DNA of 64,000 nt from Tomocerus qinae (GCA_020055645.1 CM034546.1:75702001-75766000), one strand, 5' to 3'; shown: positions 35,081 through 48,500, counted from the first letter of the stretch. Made by a program: numbers and translations. Notes: generated by a model from the letters alone, not told the origin.

Positions 35081-35856
35081 ATAACACAAACAAGTGTGTA
35101 TTAAGTGCATTAATGCATTAGGTGCATTAAGTGCCATATGAGATATTGCAAACTAATCTATCAAGCAAAACATGCGCACAGTATCATTGAATGGTACTCG
35201 CTCACATATATTTATATTGGTATATATTTATATACCAACCCATTTACATACATTTCTCGAAACTAATCGCTTGCATACTTAAGCAAACTTAAACATTTCT
35301 TAAAACTTCTGCCTCATAAAATTATAAACACAGTTTTGAAAGTGATTTAATTGTATGCATAACATTGAAGTGTACGTTTACGTTTTGTATGAATAAATGC
35401 AGTGATACACATAAATGGGTATTTGGCTAGTTATTTTTGTACAGATTTTTGAGATGTACATGTTTATTACTAAAAAATTACCCGTTCAGTAATAGACACT
35501 GCTTACCAAAGAGCTGGAAGCTCTTTGGATTCCAGCTATGTATAAGTGCTTTTGTGTATTAGTGCATAGCGCTAGCTAGCAAGTATGCAAAAACGTTTAA
35601 GAAAACATAAACTTATTTTGCGTCAATAGTAATAACGGGGAAAAAATTGACGTCGTGAAGTCAAAATTATGAACAATTAGAGTTAGATTAGTTAGGTAGA
35701 TTTAAGGGATTTAGATGTGTGAGAATTTTAAGCTAAACCAAATATCTTCTAATTAGCCCTTTTACTACTAATAAAACTAAATAATGAAATACTTATATAC
35801 ATGTTAATTATAGAAAAGCAAAGGTAAATATTAAACCTACGGCAAGCCGTAACAGA

Positions 35857-36998
35857 AGCTCGCCTGATCAAAGGGGACCGTGTACACATTTTTTGGTGGA
35901 ACAATAATGGAAATACATTTATTTTGATTAGTAAATTGTTATTTAAATTAGTTCAATATTAATCTATTTTGATTTAAGTAGATTAATAATGACTATTAAA
36001 ATCAACAGAAAATCAAAATAGATTAATATTGACTATTAAAATCAAAATAGATTAATATTGACTATTAAAATCAAAATAGATTAATATTGACTATTAAAAT
36101 CAAAATAGATTAATATTGACTATTAAAATCAACAGAAAATCAAAATAGATTATTATTGACTATTAAAATCAACAGAAAATCAAAATAGATTAATATTGAC
36201 TATTAAAATCAACATAAAATCAAAATAGATTATTATTGACTATTAAAATCAACAGAAAATCAAAATAGATTAATATTGCCTATTAAAATCAACATAAAAT
36301 CAAAATAGATTAATATTGACTATTAAAATCAACATAAAATCAAAATAGATTAATATTGACTATTAAAATCAACAAAAAATCAACATAGATTAATATTGAC
36401 TGTGAAAATCAACAGAAAATCAAAATAGATTGATATTGACTATTAAAATAAACAAAAAAATCAAAATTGACTAATACTGAGTATCAAAATAAATAAAAAA
36501 ATAAAGTTGATTAATATTAAGTATCAAAATCAAAAGAAATTCACAATCGGTTAATATTGACTATCATAATGAAAAGCAATTCGAAAAATGTAAATTTGAC
36601 TATCAATTTGAATATAAACGCAAAATAGATTTATTTCCGTCCTATAATAGGTATTTTCCGGTTTTATTTACTTTATTATTAAATCTTAAATTAGGTCGAA
36701 GCGGCATTTAATATTTTGTACTATCCCGCTAACAATCCATAGGAAGCACAATTGAACTTTTAATGTCCATTTAATGCCACATTTTCATTTTGACTATCAA
36801 AATGAAGACAAAGTGAGCGCGCGGCATCTCAGCAACCTATGGACCAATGTGATTTATTTTCAATAGGCTTTGTCACAGGTCCATAGGCAATGTTTTTGCC
36901 AAGTTTAGTTGAAATCCATCAATGTCTTCAAAAGTTATCGTGTAAACGGACGGACGGACGGACTGTGCGATTCTATAAGCTGCCTTATCAGGCGAGCT
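35857..36998. mobile_element. Repeat element with 11-bp inverted ends and an internal minisatellite
   Basis: agctcgcctga at 35857-35867 and its reverse complement at 36988-36998 bound 1.14 kb. The inside has a 29/40-bp AT-rich minisatellite (35990-36480) and, near the right end, a (ggac)4 run preceded by a ttatcgtgtaaacggac-type tail. A diverged copy of the left end is at 25523. No ORF. It may be a non-autonomous transposon; the class is unknown. Confidence 0.5.
35990..36480 (+). repeat. AT-rich minisatellite, 29- and 40-bp units
   Basis: Tandem units of tattaaaatcaa (with or without cagaaaatcaa) plus aatagattaatattgac, about 12-13 copies, decaying toward 36600. Confidence 0.93.
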
Positions 36999-37464
36999 AA
37001 TCATAGAGAAGGATTTTTATCCAGTTAAATCACTCGCAACACGAATTGTATACACCTTTTAATGGTGTTTCATCAGTAATACATAGTGTATGTGTGGTAG
37101 ACCAGAAGAGCAGGGGTGCCAGTAGCGCTAATGGCTAGTCCACAGGAGCACGGCTCTTGGGGCTTAGCCATAGGAGCTATCGACTTTAGTCCATGGGAGC
37201 AGTACTGATTTATGTATGATTGATATTAGAAATATTATTATTAGTCATTATATAATTAGTCAGTAGGTTAATATTGCATGAAAATACTTTGGACACAGTT
37301 AAATTAATAAGTAACATCATTAAATTGACAAGTGAATCAGAGTAAAAGATATTAATCGCAGTGAACATTAAAACAATTAATGTTGCCTACTTGACACTTG
37401 GTACTGCAAAATACTTTATTTTTTGCATGCGCATATTCTAGTTCCACAACCATTCTTACATGCA
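36999..37464. other. Non-coding stretch left of the BEL array
   Basis: No gene. A weak inverted repeat around ggctagtccacaggagc is seen near 37130-37195. Confidence 0.5.
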
Positions 37465-37469
37465 AGTAC
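37465..37469 (+). repeat. Target-site duplication of the BEL array, left (agtac)
   Basis: agtac directly precedes the first LTR and is repeated directly after the last LTR at 50043-50047. BEL/Pao elements typically make 4-6-bp duplications. Confidence 0.8.
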
Positions 37470-37922
37470 TGTTTGGACCACTGAAATCCTCCTACCCGGA
37501 TGAAAACGCGATCCAGAAAATGTGTCTGATGTGGATATACTGAGTGTGTCACAATGGATGACTGACCGAATAAAATTGACTGATTGGTCAGGGCTAAATA
37601 AACGAGATCGATACTCTACGGCTTTACTCGATTTTCACTCATTTATTTACAACTAGAGAAAGAATAGTTAATTAAATTACAATTGCAAGTTAGAGTGATA
37701 AAAAACTGAATTATCTAATTGCACAAAATACTTCCTATCTCTAGTACTAGAATCAATTGAATTGCACAAAACTGTTGAGCGTCCTTCCTCTAGCAAGTCT
37801 GCAGCACAATTAAACAAGAATAAACTCGTTTTCTCTATCTTACGCTAAAAGGAAAGAGACTACCAACAGAGGGCACATAATACTACAAATTAATAATAAA
37901 ATAAAGCTCCCCAAATGCTACA
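37470..37922 (-). repeat. BEL/Pao LTR 1 (outer, left), 453 bp
   Basis: Begins TGTTTGGACC and ends ATGCTACA (TG...CA on the plus strand). The element is on the minus strand, so this is its 3' LTR. The purine-rich tract on the minus strand just inside (37923-37935) fits a polypurine tract. Confidence 0.92.
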
Positions 37923-37994
37923 TCCTCCCACCTTCTTTTGGGAATTAATGAACAAAAGAACTAAAATTACAAATTAATTAGAATACAAATATTA

Positions 37995-38732
37995 TTAGTT
38001 CCATTCTCCATATCTTCTAGGGCGAATGACCTTCCGTCCAGATTTGGTTCTTCTAAGTTCTGCTTCTTGCACTGCAGAACCGGCTTCATTGACAGATTTC
38101 TTCTCCGGCTTGCTTACTGCCTTCATCTTGGCGGAGAGAGAAATGTCTTCGGAGATCTTGGAAATCTCCAGAGGGTACAACCGTTGTAGAGGTCTCGTCA
38201 AGACTCCAGCAGCGGTTTTCACCTTGGCCACACGAACATGTCCGTCTTTCGCAGAAATGAGCTCCAGGATCTTCCCCATTGGCCATTCAAAGCGCTTCTT
38301 GTTGTCGGCTCCCACAAAGACGACGTCGCCAACCTGAGGGATTCTTGCTCCTTTCTCTTGGGATTTCTGTACCAATAGGCCAAGGTACTCACGTCTGAAT
38401 CTAGCTTGCAATCCTTGTTTCAATTCTTGAATTTTCTTATAGCTTGATTGCAAGTCACGGGATGTAATCTTGACACCTTCAGGAAAATCCGAACTCTTCA
38501 GTCCTCTGGTGAACATGGCTGGGGTCAGAGGGATTAAGTCATCTTCATCCTCCGTGAGGGTAGTCAGCGGCCGATTGTTGATGGTGGATTCCACTGCAGT
38601 CAAGCAGGTCCTTAGTTCATCAAACGTTAATTTGGCTCTCCCTAACATCCTCTTCAATAAATCCTTGGTAGAACGGAAGAGACGCTCCCACCAACCCCCC
38701 ACCAGGCTCCAGAAGGGGGGTTGAACACCCAC
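37995..38732 (-). mobile_element. BEL/Pao copy A: integrase C-terminal part
   Basis: 245 codons covering the end of the integrase core and the C-terminal domain (STKDLLKRMLG, FDELRTCLTAVESTINNRPLT, then GDVVFVGADNKKRFEWPMGKI). It is separated from the upstream frame by a one-base shift in a run of six C on the plus strand (38695-38700). The integrase inserts the DNA copy into the host genome. Confidence 0.88.
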
Positions 38733-39523
38733 TGTATCATCTTGAGCTGGGACTCCTCTTCAATCTTTTTCTTGTTCAGCTTCTTGAACAAGTTGACTGT
38801 TCCGTGAAAATTAGTACCATTGTCGCTATAGACGACATTGGGTCTTCCGTAAATGTTGATAAAACGTTCCAGGTCCTTCAGAAATGCTTCGGTGCTCAAG
38901 GAACTTACAATGTCAAGGTGGATGGATCGATAGACAGCACAGGTGAAGAGCACGACCCATAACTTTTCTCCATTCTTGAGGTACAATGGACCAGCTAAAT
39001 CCACTCCAGTTGATTGAAAAGCTTCCACTGTTTCAACCCTATTCTTCGGTAGCGGCGCCGACTCCACCTCCAGGTTCTGTGCAGAATATCTTTGGCAAAT
39101 GGCACAACTTCGAATTACTTTTGCCACTGTCTTCCTCCCCTGTAGAATCCAGTATTTTTCCCTTAGTCGTCCCAAAACGAATTGAGTTCCAGCATGACAG
39201 TTAACTACATGTATGAAATGTATCAGCTGCTCAACGATAGGATGATCCTTCGGTAAAACAATAGGACTGCGAAACTCCATGGAATCTGTCTTGTACAGAA
39301 GTTTCGAGCTCACACGAAGTAGACCATCTTCTCTAATTTTCACTTTGAGATTCTTAAGGTCTTTTATTCCTTCCGGAAAACTTTCACTTTGGACACAGCG
39401 GAGAACATATTTTTCTGCATCTCTTATTTCTTCAATTGAAAGGTAGGTGCTTAGATTTCGTTGCCCTCTAGGTACTTGAACATTATTGCAAGAATCTTCG
39501 CATCCATCCCATGACTCGTACAT
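38654..39523 (-). mobile_element. BEL/Pao copy A: integrase zinc and catalytic core
   Basis: The frame has an H/C zinc-binding segment (HFIHVVNCHAG ... CAICQRY) and the DDE-type core: GVDLAGPLY, the second aspartate in VYSDNGTNF, and the third acidic residue in KKIEEESQLK. It follows the main polyprotein after a one-base shift near 39483-39492. No envelope-like ORF is present. Confidence 0.9.
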
Positions 39524-42500
39524 TTTTCAGATAAACTGAAAAGTTGGGCTGGTCCCATACATACTTGGTTGTACTTGCCATGGTTCTTGTTACCTTCCGT
39601 TTTTCTGAGTTGACCTCGTCTTCATCCATGATGACATCAGTGACTGGCCAATCTTCTGGTGGTTGCAGCAACCACTCTGGTCCCTCCCACCATCGCGACT
39701 CGAGTAACTGACGCGGTGAGCATCCACGCGATGGGAGATCTGCTGGGTTGCAGATTCCAGGCACGTGCCGCCAATCCTCGGGATTTGACAATCCCAAAAT
39801 TTCTTGCATCCGATTTCCGACGAATGTGCCCCAGTCGTCGTTGCGTTGGATCCAAGATAGGGCTGTAGCAGAGTCACTCCAAAAGTAGCAAGGCACATTT
39901 CCCCAGTTCAGTGCAGTTAGCGTAGCATGTGTAAGTCTTGCTCCAATAGTGCATGCTAGCAACTCCAACCGTGGGATTGAGGTTCTCTTCTCCACAACAA
40001 CACCATTCTTGTCCTTAATTCTCTTCAATGGGGCGATTTGTGCTTTAGCTTGAAGAAATCGTACTGTTGTATTTTCACCTGAGCTACTGCGTAGGTATAG
40101 CACAGCAGCGTAGGCATCTTGGCTTGCATCGCAGAAACAGTGAATGGAAAGATTTTTGTCACGAAAAGGATTGATGCATCTCGGAATAGACATCTGCTTG
40201 AGACACTCCACCTCCTCGTACCACTTTAAAAATTTTCTTGCCATTTCTTCCTGCAGCTCTTCATCCCAGTCAACATCCGCAGCCCAAGCTTCTTGTAATA
40301 TTAACGTCGGTTTAATAAGCGCTGGTGCTGTAAAACCAATCGGGTCAAATATTTTATGAGTAGTTGACAGGATCTTACGTTTTGTGACCGTCTCTGGAAT
40401 TTCAGCTAGTGAGAGATCACATCCTAGAGAGTCACTTGTTTTGTTCCAAGTTAATCCGAGAACCGACGAGAACGAATTTTCACCGCTCTGACCATTGGGA
40501 AAATTGGCAGGGGCATACTCCCACTGTCGCAGTTCCATCTTTGCTTTAGCCAGTAGTCGTGTAGAAATTTCTCGGAACTCTTCATATTCTTGAAGATTGT
40601 GGACAGAGGCCACACAGTTGTCCACGTAGAGGGACTTGAGGAGTTTTCCGGCGACAGGAAGTGCTTCTCCTTTTGTGTTGGTGAGATGATGTTCCAAGAC
40701 AGCTGCCAACAAGTATGGACTGCAGTTGACTCCAAACACCACTCTTTTATGCCGGAAGATCTTGACCAATTTCTTGTCGTAATTCTCCCACCACAGGAAC
40801 CTTAAATAATCTTGATCCACTTTGTCCACATCAATCATCTGAAAAGCTTTTCGGATATCTGAAATAACTCCAATCTTGTTTTCCCGAAAGCGTAGTAAGA
40901 CTGATGGGATAAGTTCCATGAGGTTTGGACCCTTTTCTAGGCTTTCGTTCAGTGATGGGCTTCTATTTGTCTTGCATGATGCATCAAAGACAGGACGAAC
41001 GGGAGTTGTAAGGCTGTTTGGCTTGAACACAGGTCGGTGAGGGAGATAATGGCATGGCTTCTCAATTTCATCTCCATGCACAGGCTCAATAAAACCCTCA
41101 TTAATCCAACTTTCAAAGATAGAGTTGTATGTGTTAAATTGTCCTTGGCCTTGCAATTTCCTGGTGGCCGCCATCAGTCGACTTTCGGCGATTGCTTTAT
41201 TATTCGGAATTTGCGGCTCCTTGTTCATCCAAGGCAATTTAAAACAATACCTTCCTTCCTGAGATCTTGTCACTGTTTGCAGAAAATGTTTCTTCGTTTC
41301 TTCTTCCTGCTCTTTCTTACTTTTCATCTCAGAAGGATCTTGAATTCCCAAACGCTCCAAATCCCATAATTCTGAAACTTCCGCCTGCTGCACATGCATC
41401 GTAGTTACCGCCATCGCAAAATTACTATCCATTAATTTTCCTGACAAGGTCCAGCCGAATTTTGTTTCCAATTCGATGAGACCATTCTGTAATTCGTACC
41501 TCTTGCCAGTCAGTATCTGTCCGTAGTAGTCGGATCCGATGAGTAACTCTATGACGGGACTTTCGGGTCTTATATCTGGAACCCATATCTTCTTTCTTCG
41601 AAGTTCATCCATCCACGGCCCAGTTGTCATTCTAGGTATACTTCCGCAGATCTTGCGTTGATCTAGTACTTCGAAGTCTCCAGCTCCTTCTCCATTTTCA
41701 CTGTCAATGTGCACCATGTATTTGTTGTGCTCCTTTATCTCGCTAGATCCGCCGAATAAGTAGTGACAGAGCTTGACCCTTTCTGTAGGAGGCAGCCTTA
41801 AATCCTCTGCAGTTTTCTGTAGAATGTAGGATTTCTGTGCTCCCGGGTCACAAAGTGCTCTCACTGATTTCTGACGGCCTTGATTCACTACGAGGACATT
41901 CAGGGTTTGGATGGACATGGACTGGACATTGGACGTGTCGTGTGTTGAGCTCGGAGGGGCGGATTCCTTCTTCACCTCAGGTTTCTGGTGAACCTGAGGA
42001 CACATCAAAGTAGGGTGCCTCTTCTTGCATACAATGCATTTTACAAAGGCCTTGCACCTTTTGCTTCCATGTCCAGTCCTTAGGCACAGATAGCATGCAT
42101 TCTTTTCTTTAATCTTGTTGTTCTTCGCATCCAACGTCATTTCAGGTGCTTTACCGCAGTCTTTGCTTTCATGGGGCTTGTCACAAAAAATACAGGAGGC
42201 GGAGTGACCTGCAAAGAGCCCGGCTGCCGTTGGAATTGAACTTTCACTATTTCTTTTTGCTTCCTTAGTCATGACAGTTTTCTTAGCCTTAGATTCCTTC
42301 ACATCCATGTCTTGAAAACCAGTTTGTGCTAGTTCGATTTGTTGCTCACTTTGAACTTCGGCCTTAATAAACTGCATCAGAAAATCAAGACTAGATCTTG
42401 GAGGATTTTCTTGCTTCCCATCCTTCTTGGAGAGGGAACTTCTCTGCCATGCACGTAATAATTCTTCCGGAAGACTTGATTCAACAAACGGGAACAACCA

Positions 42501-43274
42501 AGTGGAAGGGTCTGCAGTCGCTGAATTTAGTGATGATAACGCACGGAGATGGGACTCCAACTTTAAGTACATCTGAAATAAAGAAATCTTGTCCTTTGCA
42601 GTGACATTAGTAATAACTAATTTCAATAACTCACGAATGTAGACCTGCACCAACAAACTTTCCCGTCCGAATCGTTCCTTAAGGGCTTCTACCGCTTTCG
42701 GATAATTTTCACCAGTCTGAGGGTAACTATTAACGACATCAAATGCCTCAGAACCTGGCTGCATTGACTGGACGAGATACTGAAACTTGTCTGTGGCATG
42801 TAGCGTATCATCTTCATCTATTTTCTGGAATTGTGACCAGAACCCAAGCCACGACTTCAAATCACAATTAAACTTCCGTAACTCAATCTTCGGTAATTTG
42901 AAGTTCCTTTTCTTTTCTTGTCCCGATGCCGACGTTGCACTAGTATACTCACTTCCGGTTGGAGATGAGCGACCGGCTCGGGCGTTGAACAGTCGGTTTA
43001 TCGTCAATTTTGCCATCCGGATCTTGTCTCTGTACTCCTCAGTTGACACGTATTCTTGTTCTATTTGTTCTACTGAGCAGTTTTCATCCAACATGGCATC
43101 AAGAATTTTCTGATCCACTTCTGCTATCCTCTCAAGTAGGTCATCTAATTTTTCTAGCTTCCCTTGCAGCGACAACAGAGAGGGTTGATCAGCAGCCAAT
43201 TCCGCATCGACGTCATTGACAGTCTTCGTTACAGATGTGCGAATCGGCGTCCTGGATAATCTCAGTCGGTCCAT
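39483..43274 (-). mobile_element. BEL/Pao copy A: gag-protease-RT-RNase H polyprotein
   Basis: The 1263-codon ORF starts at ATG 43274. In order it has a gag region with a helical N-terminus; three zinc knuckles (CIFCDKPHESKDC, CYLCLRTGHGSKRC, CIVCKKRHPTLMC) at about residues 362-430; an aspartic protease with active-site segment RALCDPGAQKSYI; the reverse transcriptase with the catalytic box YVDN instead of the common YVDD; and RNase H beginning CFCDASQDAYAAVLY. Typical BEL/Pao polyproteins continue into integrase in one ORF; here that continuity is broken by the frameshift near 39490 and another at 38695-38700, so this copy should not be autonomous. Confidence 0.93.
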
Positions 43275-43511
43275 GGTGTGCTACTTACTGATGACCAACA
43301 GACCCGAAAAAATCCTTGAAATAAATAATAATTTTTATTATTATTGGCGAACGGTATCACCTGGATTAGTTCCCAACAAGGCCGGGAACACGGCGCAAGA
43401 TGCTTTGGTCAATTGGCTTGACTCCAGCCTTCACAATCCAGGGACGAATGACGGTTGACAGGAAGCAGTCCACTTCCTTCAAAAATGTGACACGAAAAAT
43501 ATCCACAGCAG

Positions 43512-43529
43512 ATCACGTCGGGGTCACCA
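43512..43529 (-). promoter_or_regulatory. BEL copy A primer-binding site
   Basis: atcacgtcggggtcacca lies 5 bp inside LTR 2. As I recall it, this matches the 3' end (with CCA) of insect tRNA-Trp, so that tRNA would prime first-strand synthesis. Confidence 0.7.
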
Positions 43530-43534
43530 AAATA

Positions 43535-43977
43535 TGTTTGGACCACTGAAATCCTCCTACCCGGATGAAAACGCGATCCAGAAAATGTGTCTGATGTGGA
43601 TATACTGAGTGGATGACTGACCGAATAAAATTGACTGATTGGTCAGGGCTAAATAAACGAGATCGATACTCTACGGCTTTACTCGATTTTCACTCATTTA
43701 TTTACAACTAGAGAAAGAATAGTTAATTAAATTACAATTGCAAGTTAGAGTGATAAAAAACTGAATTATCTAATTGCACAAAATACTTCCTATCTCTAGT
43801 ACTAGAATCAATTGAATTGCACAAAACTGTTGAGCGTCCTTCCTCTAGCAAGTCTGCAGCACAATTAAACAAGAATAAACTCGTTTTCTCTATCTTACGC
43901 TAAAAGGAAAGAGACTACCAACAGAGGGCACATAATACTACAAATTAATAATAAAATAAAGCTCCCCAAATGCTACA
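43535..43977 (-). repeat. BEL/Pao LTR 2 (middle, shared), 443 bp
   Basis: Same ends as LTRs 1 and 3 but with a 10-bp deletion (a gtgtcacaat segment missing after ctgagt, about 43610). It serves as 5' LTR for copy A and 3' LTR for copy B. No target duplication flanks it. Confidence 0.92.
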
Positions 43978-44049
43978 TCCTCCCACCTTCTTTTGGGAAT
44001 TAATGAACAAAAGAACTAAAATTACAAATTAATTAGAATACAAATATTA

Positions 44050-44787
44050 TTAGTTCCATTCTCCATATCTTCTAGGGCGAATGACCTTCCGTCCAGATTT
44101 GGTTCTTCTAAGTTCTGCTTCTTGCACTGCAGAACCGGCTTCATTGACAGATTTCTTCTCCGGCTTGCTTACTGCCTTCATCTTGGCGGAGAGAGAAATG
44201 TCTTCGGAGATCTTGGAAATCTCCAGAGGGTACAACCGTTGTAGAGGTCTCGTCAAGACTCCAGCAGCGGTTTTCACCTTGGCCACACGAACATGTCCGT
44301 CTTTCGCAGAAATGAGCTCCAGGATCTTCCCCATTGGCCATTCAAAGCGCTTCTTGTTGTCGGCTCCCACAAAGACGACGTCGCCAACCTGAGGGATTCT
44401 TGCTCCTTTCTCTTGGGATTTCTGTACCAATAGGCCAAGGTACTCACGTCTGAATCTAGCTTGCAATCCTTGTTTCAATTCTTGAATTTTCTTATAGCTT
44501 GATTGCAAGTCACGGGATGTAATCTTGACACCTTCAGGAAAATCCGAACTCTTCAGTCCTCTGGTGAACATGGCTGGGGTCAGAGGGATTAAGTCATCTT
44601 CATCCTCCGTGAGGGTAGTCAGCGGCCGATTGTTGATGGTGGATTCCACTGCAGTCAAGCAGGTCCTTAGTTCATCAAACGTTAATTTGGCTCTCCCTAA
44701 CATCCTCTTCAATAAATCCTTGGTAGAACGGAAGAGACGCTCCCACCAACCCCCCACCAGGCTCCAGAAGGGGGGTTGAACACCCAC
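44050..44787 (-). mobile_element. BEL/Pao copy B: integrase C-terminal part
   Basis: Predicted protein identical to 37995-38732, shifted by 6055 bp, with the same one-base break in the C run at 44750-44755. Confidence 0.88.
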
Positions 44788-45578
44788 TGTATCATCTTGA
44801 GCTGGGACTCCTCTTCAATCTTTTTCTTGTTCAGCTTCTTGAACAAGTTGACTGTTCCGTGAAAATTAGTACCATTGTCGCTATAGACGACATTGGGTCT
44901 TCCGTAAATGTTGATAAAACGTTCCAGGTCCTTCAGAAATGCTTCGGTGCTCAAGGAACTTACAATGTCAAGGTGGATGGATCGATAGACAGCACAGGTG
45001 AAGAGCACGACCCATAACTTTTCTCCATTCTTGAGGTACAATGGACCAGCTAAATCCACTCCAGTTGATTGAAAAGCTTCCACTGTTTCAACCCTATTCT
45101 TCGGTAGCGGCGCCGACTCCACCTCCAGGTTCTGTGCAGAATATCTTTGGCAAATGGCACAACTTCGAATTACTTTTGCCACTGTCTTCCTCCCCTGTAG
45201 AATCCAGTATTTTTCCCTTAGTCGTCCCAAAACGAATTGAGTTCCAGCATGACAGTTAACTACATGTATGAAATGTATCAGCTGCTCAACGATAGGATGA
45301 TCCTTCGGTAAAACAATAGGACTGCGAAACTCCATGGAATCTGTCTTGTACAGAAGTTTCGAGCTCACACGAAGTAGACCATCTTCTCTAATTTTCACTT
45401 TGAGATTCTTAAGGTCTTTTATTCCTTCCGGAAAACTTTCACTTTGGACACAGCGGAGAACATATTTTTCTGCATCTCTTATTTCTTCAATTGAAAGGTA
45501 GGTGCTTAGATTTCGTTGCCCTCTAGGTACTTGAACATTATTGCAAGAATCTTCGCATCCATCCCATGACTCGTACAT
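44709..45578 (-). mobile_element. BEL/Pao copy B: integrase zinc and catalytic core
   Basis: Predicted protein identical to 38654-39523, including the same preceding frameshift near 45538-45547. Confidence 0.9.
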
Positions 45579-48500
45579 TTTTCAGATAAACTGAAAAGTT
45601 GGGCTGGTCCCATACATACTTGGTTGTACTTGCCATGGTTCTTGTTACCTTCCGTTTTTCTGAGTTGACCTCGTCTTCATCCATGATGACATCAGTGACT
45701 GGCCAATCTTCTGGTGGTTGCAGCAACCACTCTGGTCCCTCCCACCATCGCGACTCGAGTAACTGACGCGGTGAGCATCCACGCGATGGGAGATCTGCTG
45801 GGTTGCAGATTCCAGGCACGTGCCGCCAATCCTCGGGATTTGACAATCCCAAAATTTCTTGCATCCGATTTCCGACGAATGTGCCCCAGTCGTCGTTGCG
45901 TTGGATCCAAGATAGGGCTGTAGCAGAGTCACTCCAAAAGTAGCAAGGCACATTTCCCCAGTTCAGTGCAGTTAGCGTAGCATGTGTAAGTCTTGCTCCA
46001 ATAGTGCATGCTAGCAACTCCAACCGTGGGATTGAGGTTCTCTTCTCCACAACAACACCATTCTTGTCCTTAATTCTCTTCAATGGGGCGATTTGTGCTT
46101 TAGCTTGAAGAAATCGTACTGTTGTATTTTCACCTGAGCTACTGCGTAGGTATAGCACAGCAGCGTAGGCATCTTGGCTTGCATCGCAGAAACAGTGAAT
46201 GGAAAGATTTTTGTCACGAAAAGGATTGATGCATCTCGGAATAGACATCTGCTTGAGACACTCCACCTCCTCGTACCACTTTAAAAATTTTCTTGCCATT
46301 TCTTCCTGCAGCTCTTCATCCCAGTCAACATCCGCAGCCCAAGCTTCTTGTAATATTAACGTCGGTTTAATAAGCGCTGGTGCTGTAAAACCAATCGGGT
46401 CAAATATTTTATGAGTAGTTGACAGGATCTTACGTTTTGTGACCGTCTCTGGAATTTCAGCTAGTGAGAGATCACATCCTAGAGAGTCACTTGTTTTGTT
46501 CCAAGTTAATCCGAGAACCGACGAGAACGAATTTTCACCGCTCTGACCATTGGGAAAATTGGCAGGGGCATACTCCCACTGTCGCAGTTCCATCTTTGCT
46601 TTAGCCAGTAGTCGTGTAGAAATTTCTCGGAACTCTTCATATTCTTGAAGATTGTGGACAGAGGCCACACAGTTGTCCACGTAGAGGGACTTGAGGAGTT
46701 TTCCGGCGACAGGAAGTGCTTCTCCTTTTGTGTTGGTGAGATGATGTTCCAAGACAGCTGCCAACAAGTATGGACTGCAGTTGACTCCAAACACCACTCT
46801 TTTATGCCGGAAGATCTTGACCAATTTCTTGTCGTAATTCTCCCACCACAGGAACCTTAAATAATCTTGATCCACTTTGTCCACATCAATCATCTGAAAA
46901 GCTTTTCGGATATCTGAAATAACTCCAATCTTGTTTTCCCGAAAGCGTAGTAAGACTGATGGGATAAGTTCCATGAGGTTTGGACCCTTTTCTAGGCTTT
47001 CGTTCAGTGATGGGCTTCTATTTGTCTTGCATGATGCATCAAAGACAGGACGAACGGGAGTTGTAAGGCTGTTTGGCTTGAACACAGGTCGGTGAGGGAG
47101 ATAATGGCATGGCTTCTCAATTTCATCTCCATGCACAGGCTCAATAAAACCCTCATTAATCCAACTTTCAAAGATAGAGTTGTATGTGTTAAATTGTCCT
47201 TGGCCTTGCAATTTCCTGGTGGCCGCCATCAGTCGACTTTCGGCGATTGCTTTATTATTCGGAATTTGCGGCTCCTTGTTCATCCAAGGCAATTTAAAAC
47301 AATACCTTCCTTCCTGAGATCTTGTCACTGTTTGCAGAAAATGTTTCTTCGTTTCTTCTTCCTGCTCTTTCTTACTTTTCATCTCAGAAGGATCTTGAAT
47401 TCCCAAACGCTCCAAATCCCATAATTCTGAAACTTCCGCCTGCTGCACATGCATCGTAGTTACCGCCATCGCAAAATTACTATCCATTAATTTTCCTGAC
47501 AAGGTCCAGCCGAATTTTGTTTCCAATTCGATGAGACCATTCTGTAATTCGTACCTCTTGCCAGTCAGTATCTGTCCGTAGTAGTCGGATCCGATGAGTA
47601 ACTCTATGACGGGACTTTCGGGTCTTATATCTGGAACCCATATCTTCTTTCTTCGAAGTTCATCCATCCACGGCCCAGTTGTCATTCTAGGTATACTTCC
47701 GCAGATCTTGCGTTGATCTAGTACTTCGAAGTCTCCAGCTCCTTCTCCATTTTCACTGTCAATGTGCACCATGTATTTGTTGTGCTCCTTTATCTCGCTA
47801 GATCCGCCGAATAAGTAGTGACAGAGCTTGACCCTTTCTGTAGGAGGCAGCCTTAAATCCTCTGCAGTTTTCTGTAGAATGTAGGATTTCTGTGCTCCCG
47901 GGTCACAAAGTGCTCTCACTGATTTCTGACGGCCTTGATTCACTACGAGGACATTCAGGGTTTGGATGGACATGGACTGGACATTGGACGTGTCGTGTGT
48001 TGAGCTCGGAGGGGCGGATTCCTTCTTCACCTCAGGTTTCTGGTGAACCTGAGGACACATCAAAGTAGGGTGCCTCTTCTTGCATACAATGCATTTTACA
48101 AAGGCCTTGCACCTTTTGCTTCCATGTCCAGTCCTTAGGCACAGATAGCATGCATTCTTTTCTTTAATCTTGTTGTTCTTCGCATCCAACGTCATTTCAG
48201 GTGCTTTACCGCAGTCTTTGCTTTCATGGGGCTTGTCACAAAAAATACAGGAGGCGGAGTGACCTGCAAAGAGCCCGGCTGCCGTTGGAATTGAACTTTC
48301 ACTATTTCTTTTTGCTTCCTTAGTCATGACAGTTTTCTTAGCCTTAGATTCCTTCACATCCATGTCTTGAAAACCAGTTTGTGCTAGTTCGATTTGTTGC
48401 TCACTTTGAACTTCGGCCTTAATAAACTGCATCAGAAAATCAAGACTAGATCTTGGAGGATTTTCTTGCTTCCCATCCTTCTTGGAGAGGGAACTTCTCT

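Noticed and set aside
32299-36480. Regular repeats that could suggest a CRISPR array
   Set aside because: Units are contiguous tandem minisatellites without unique spacers, in a eukaryotic intron.
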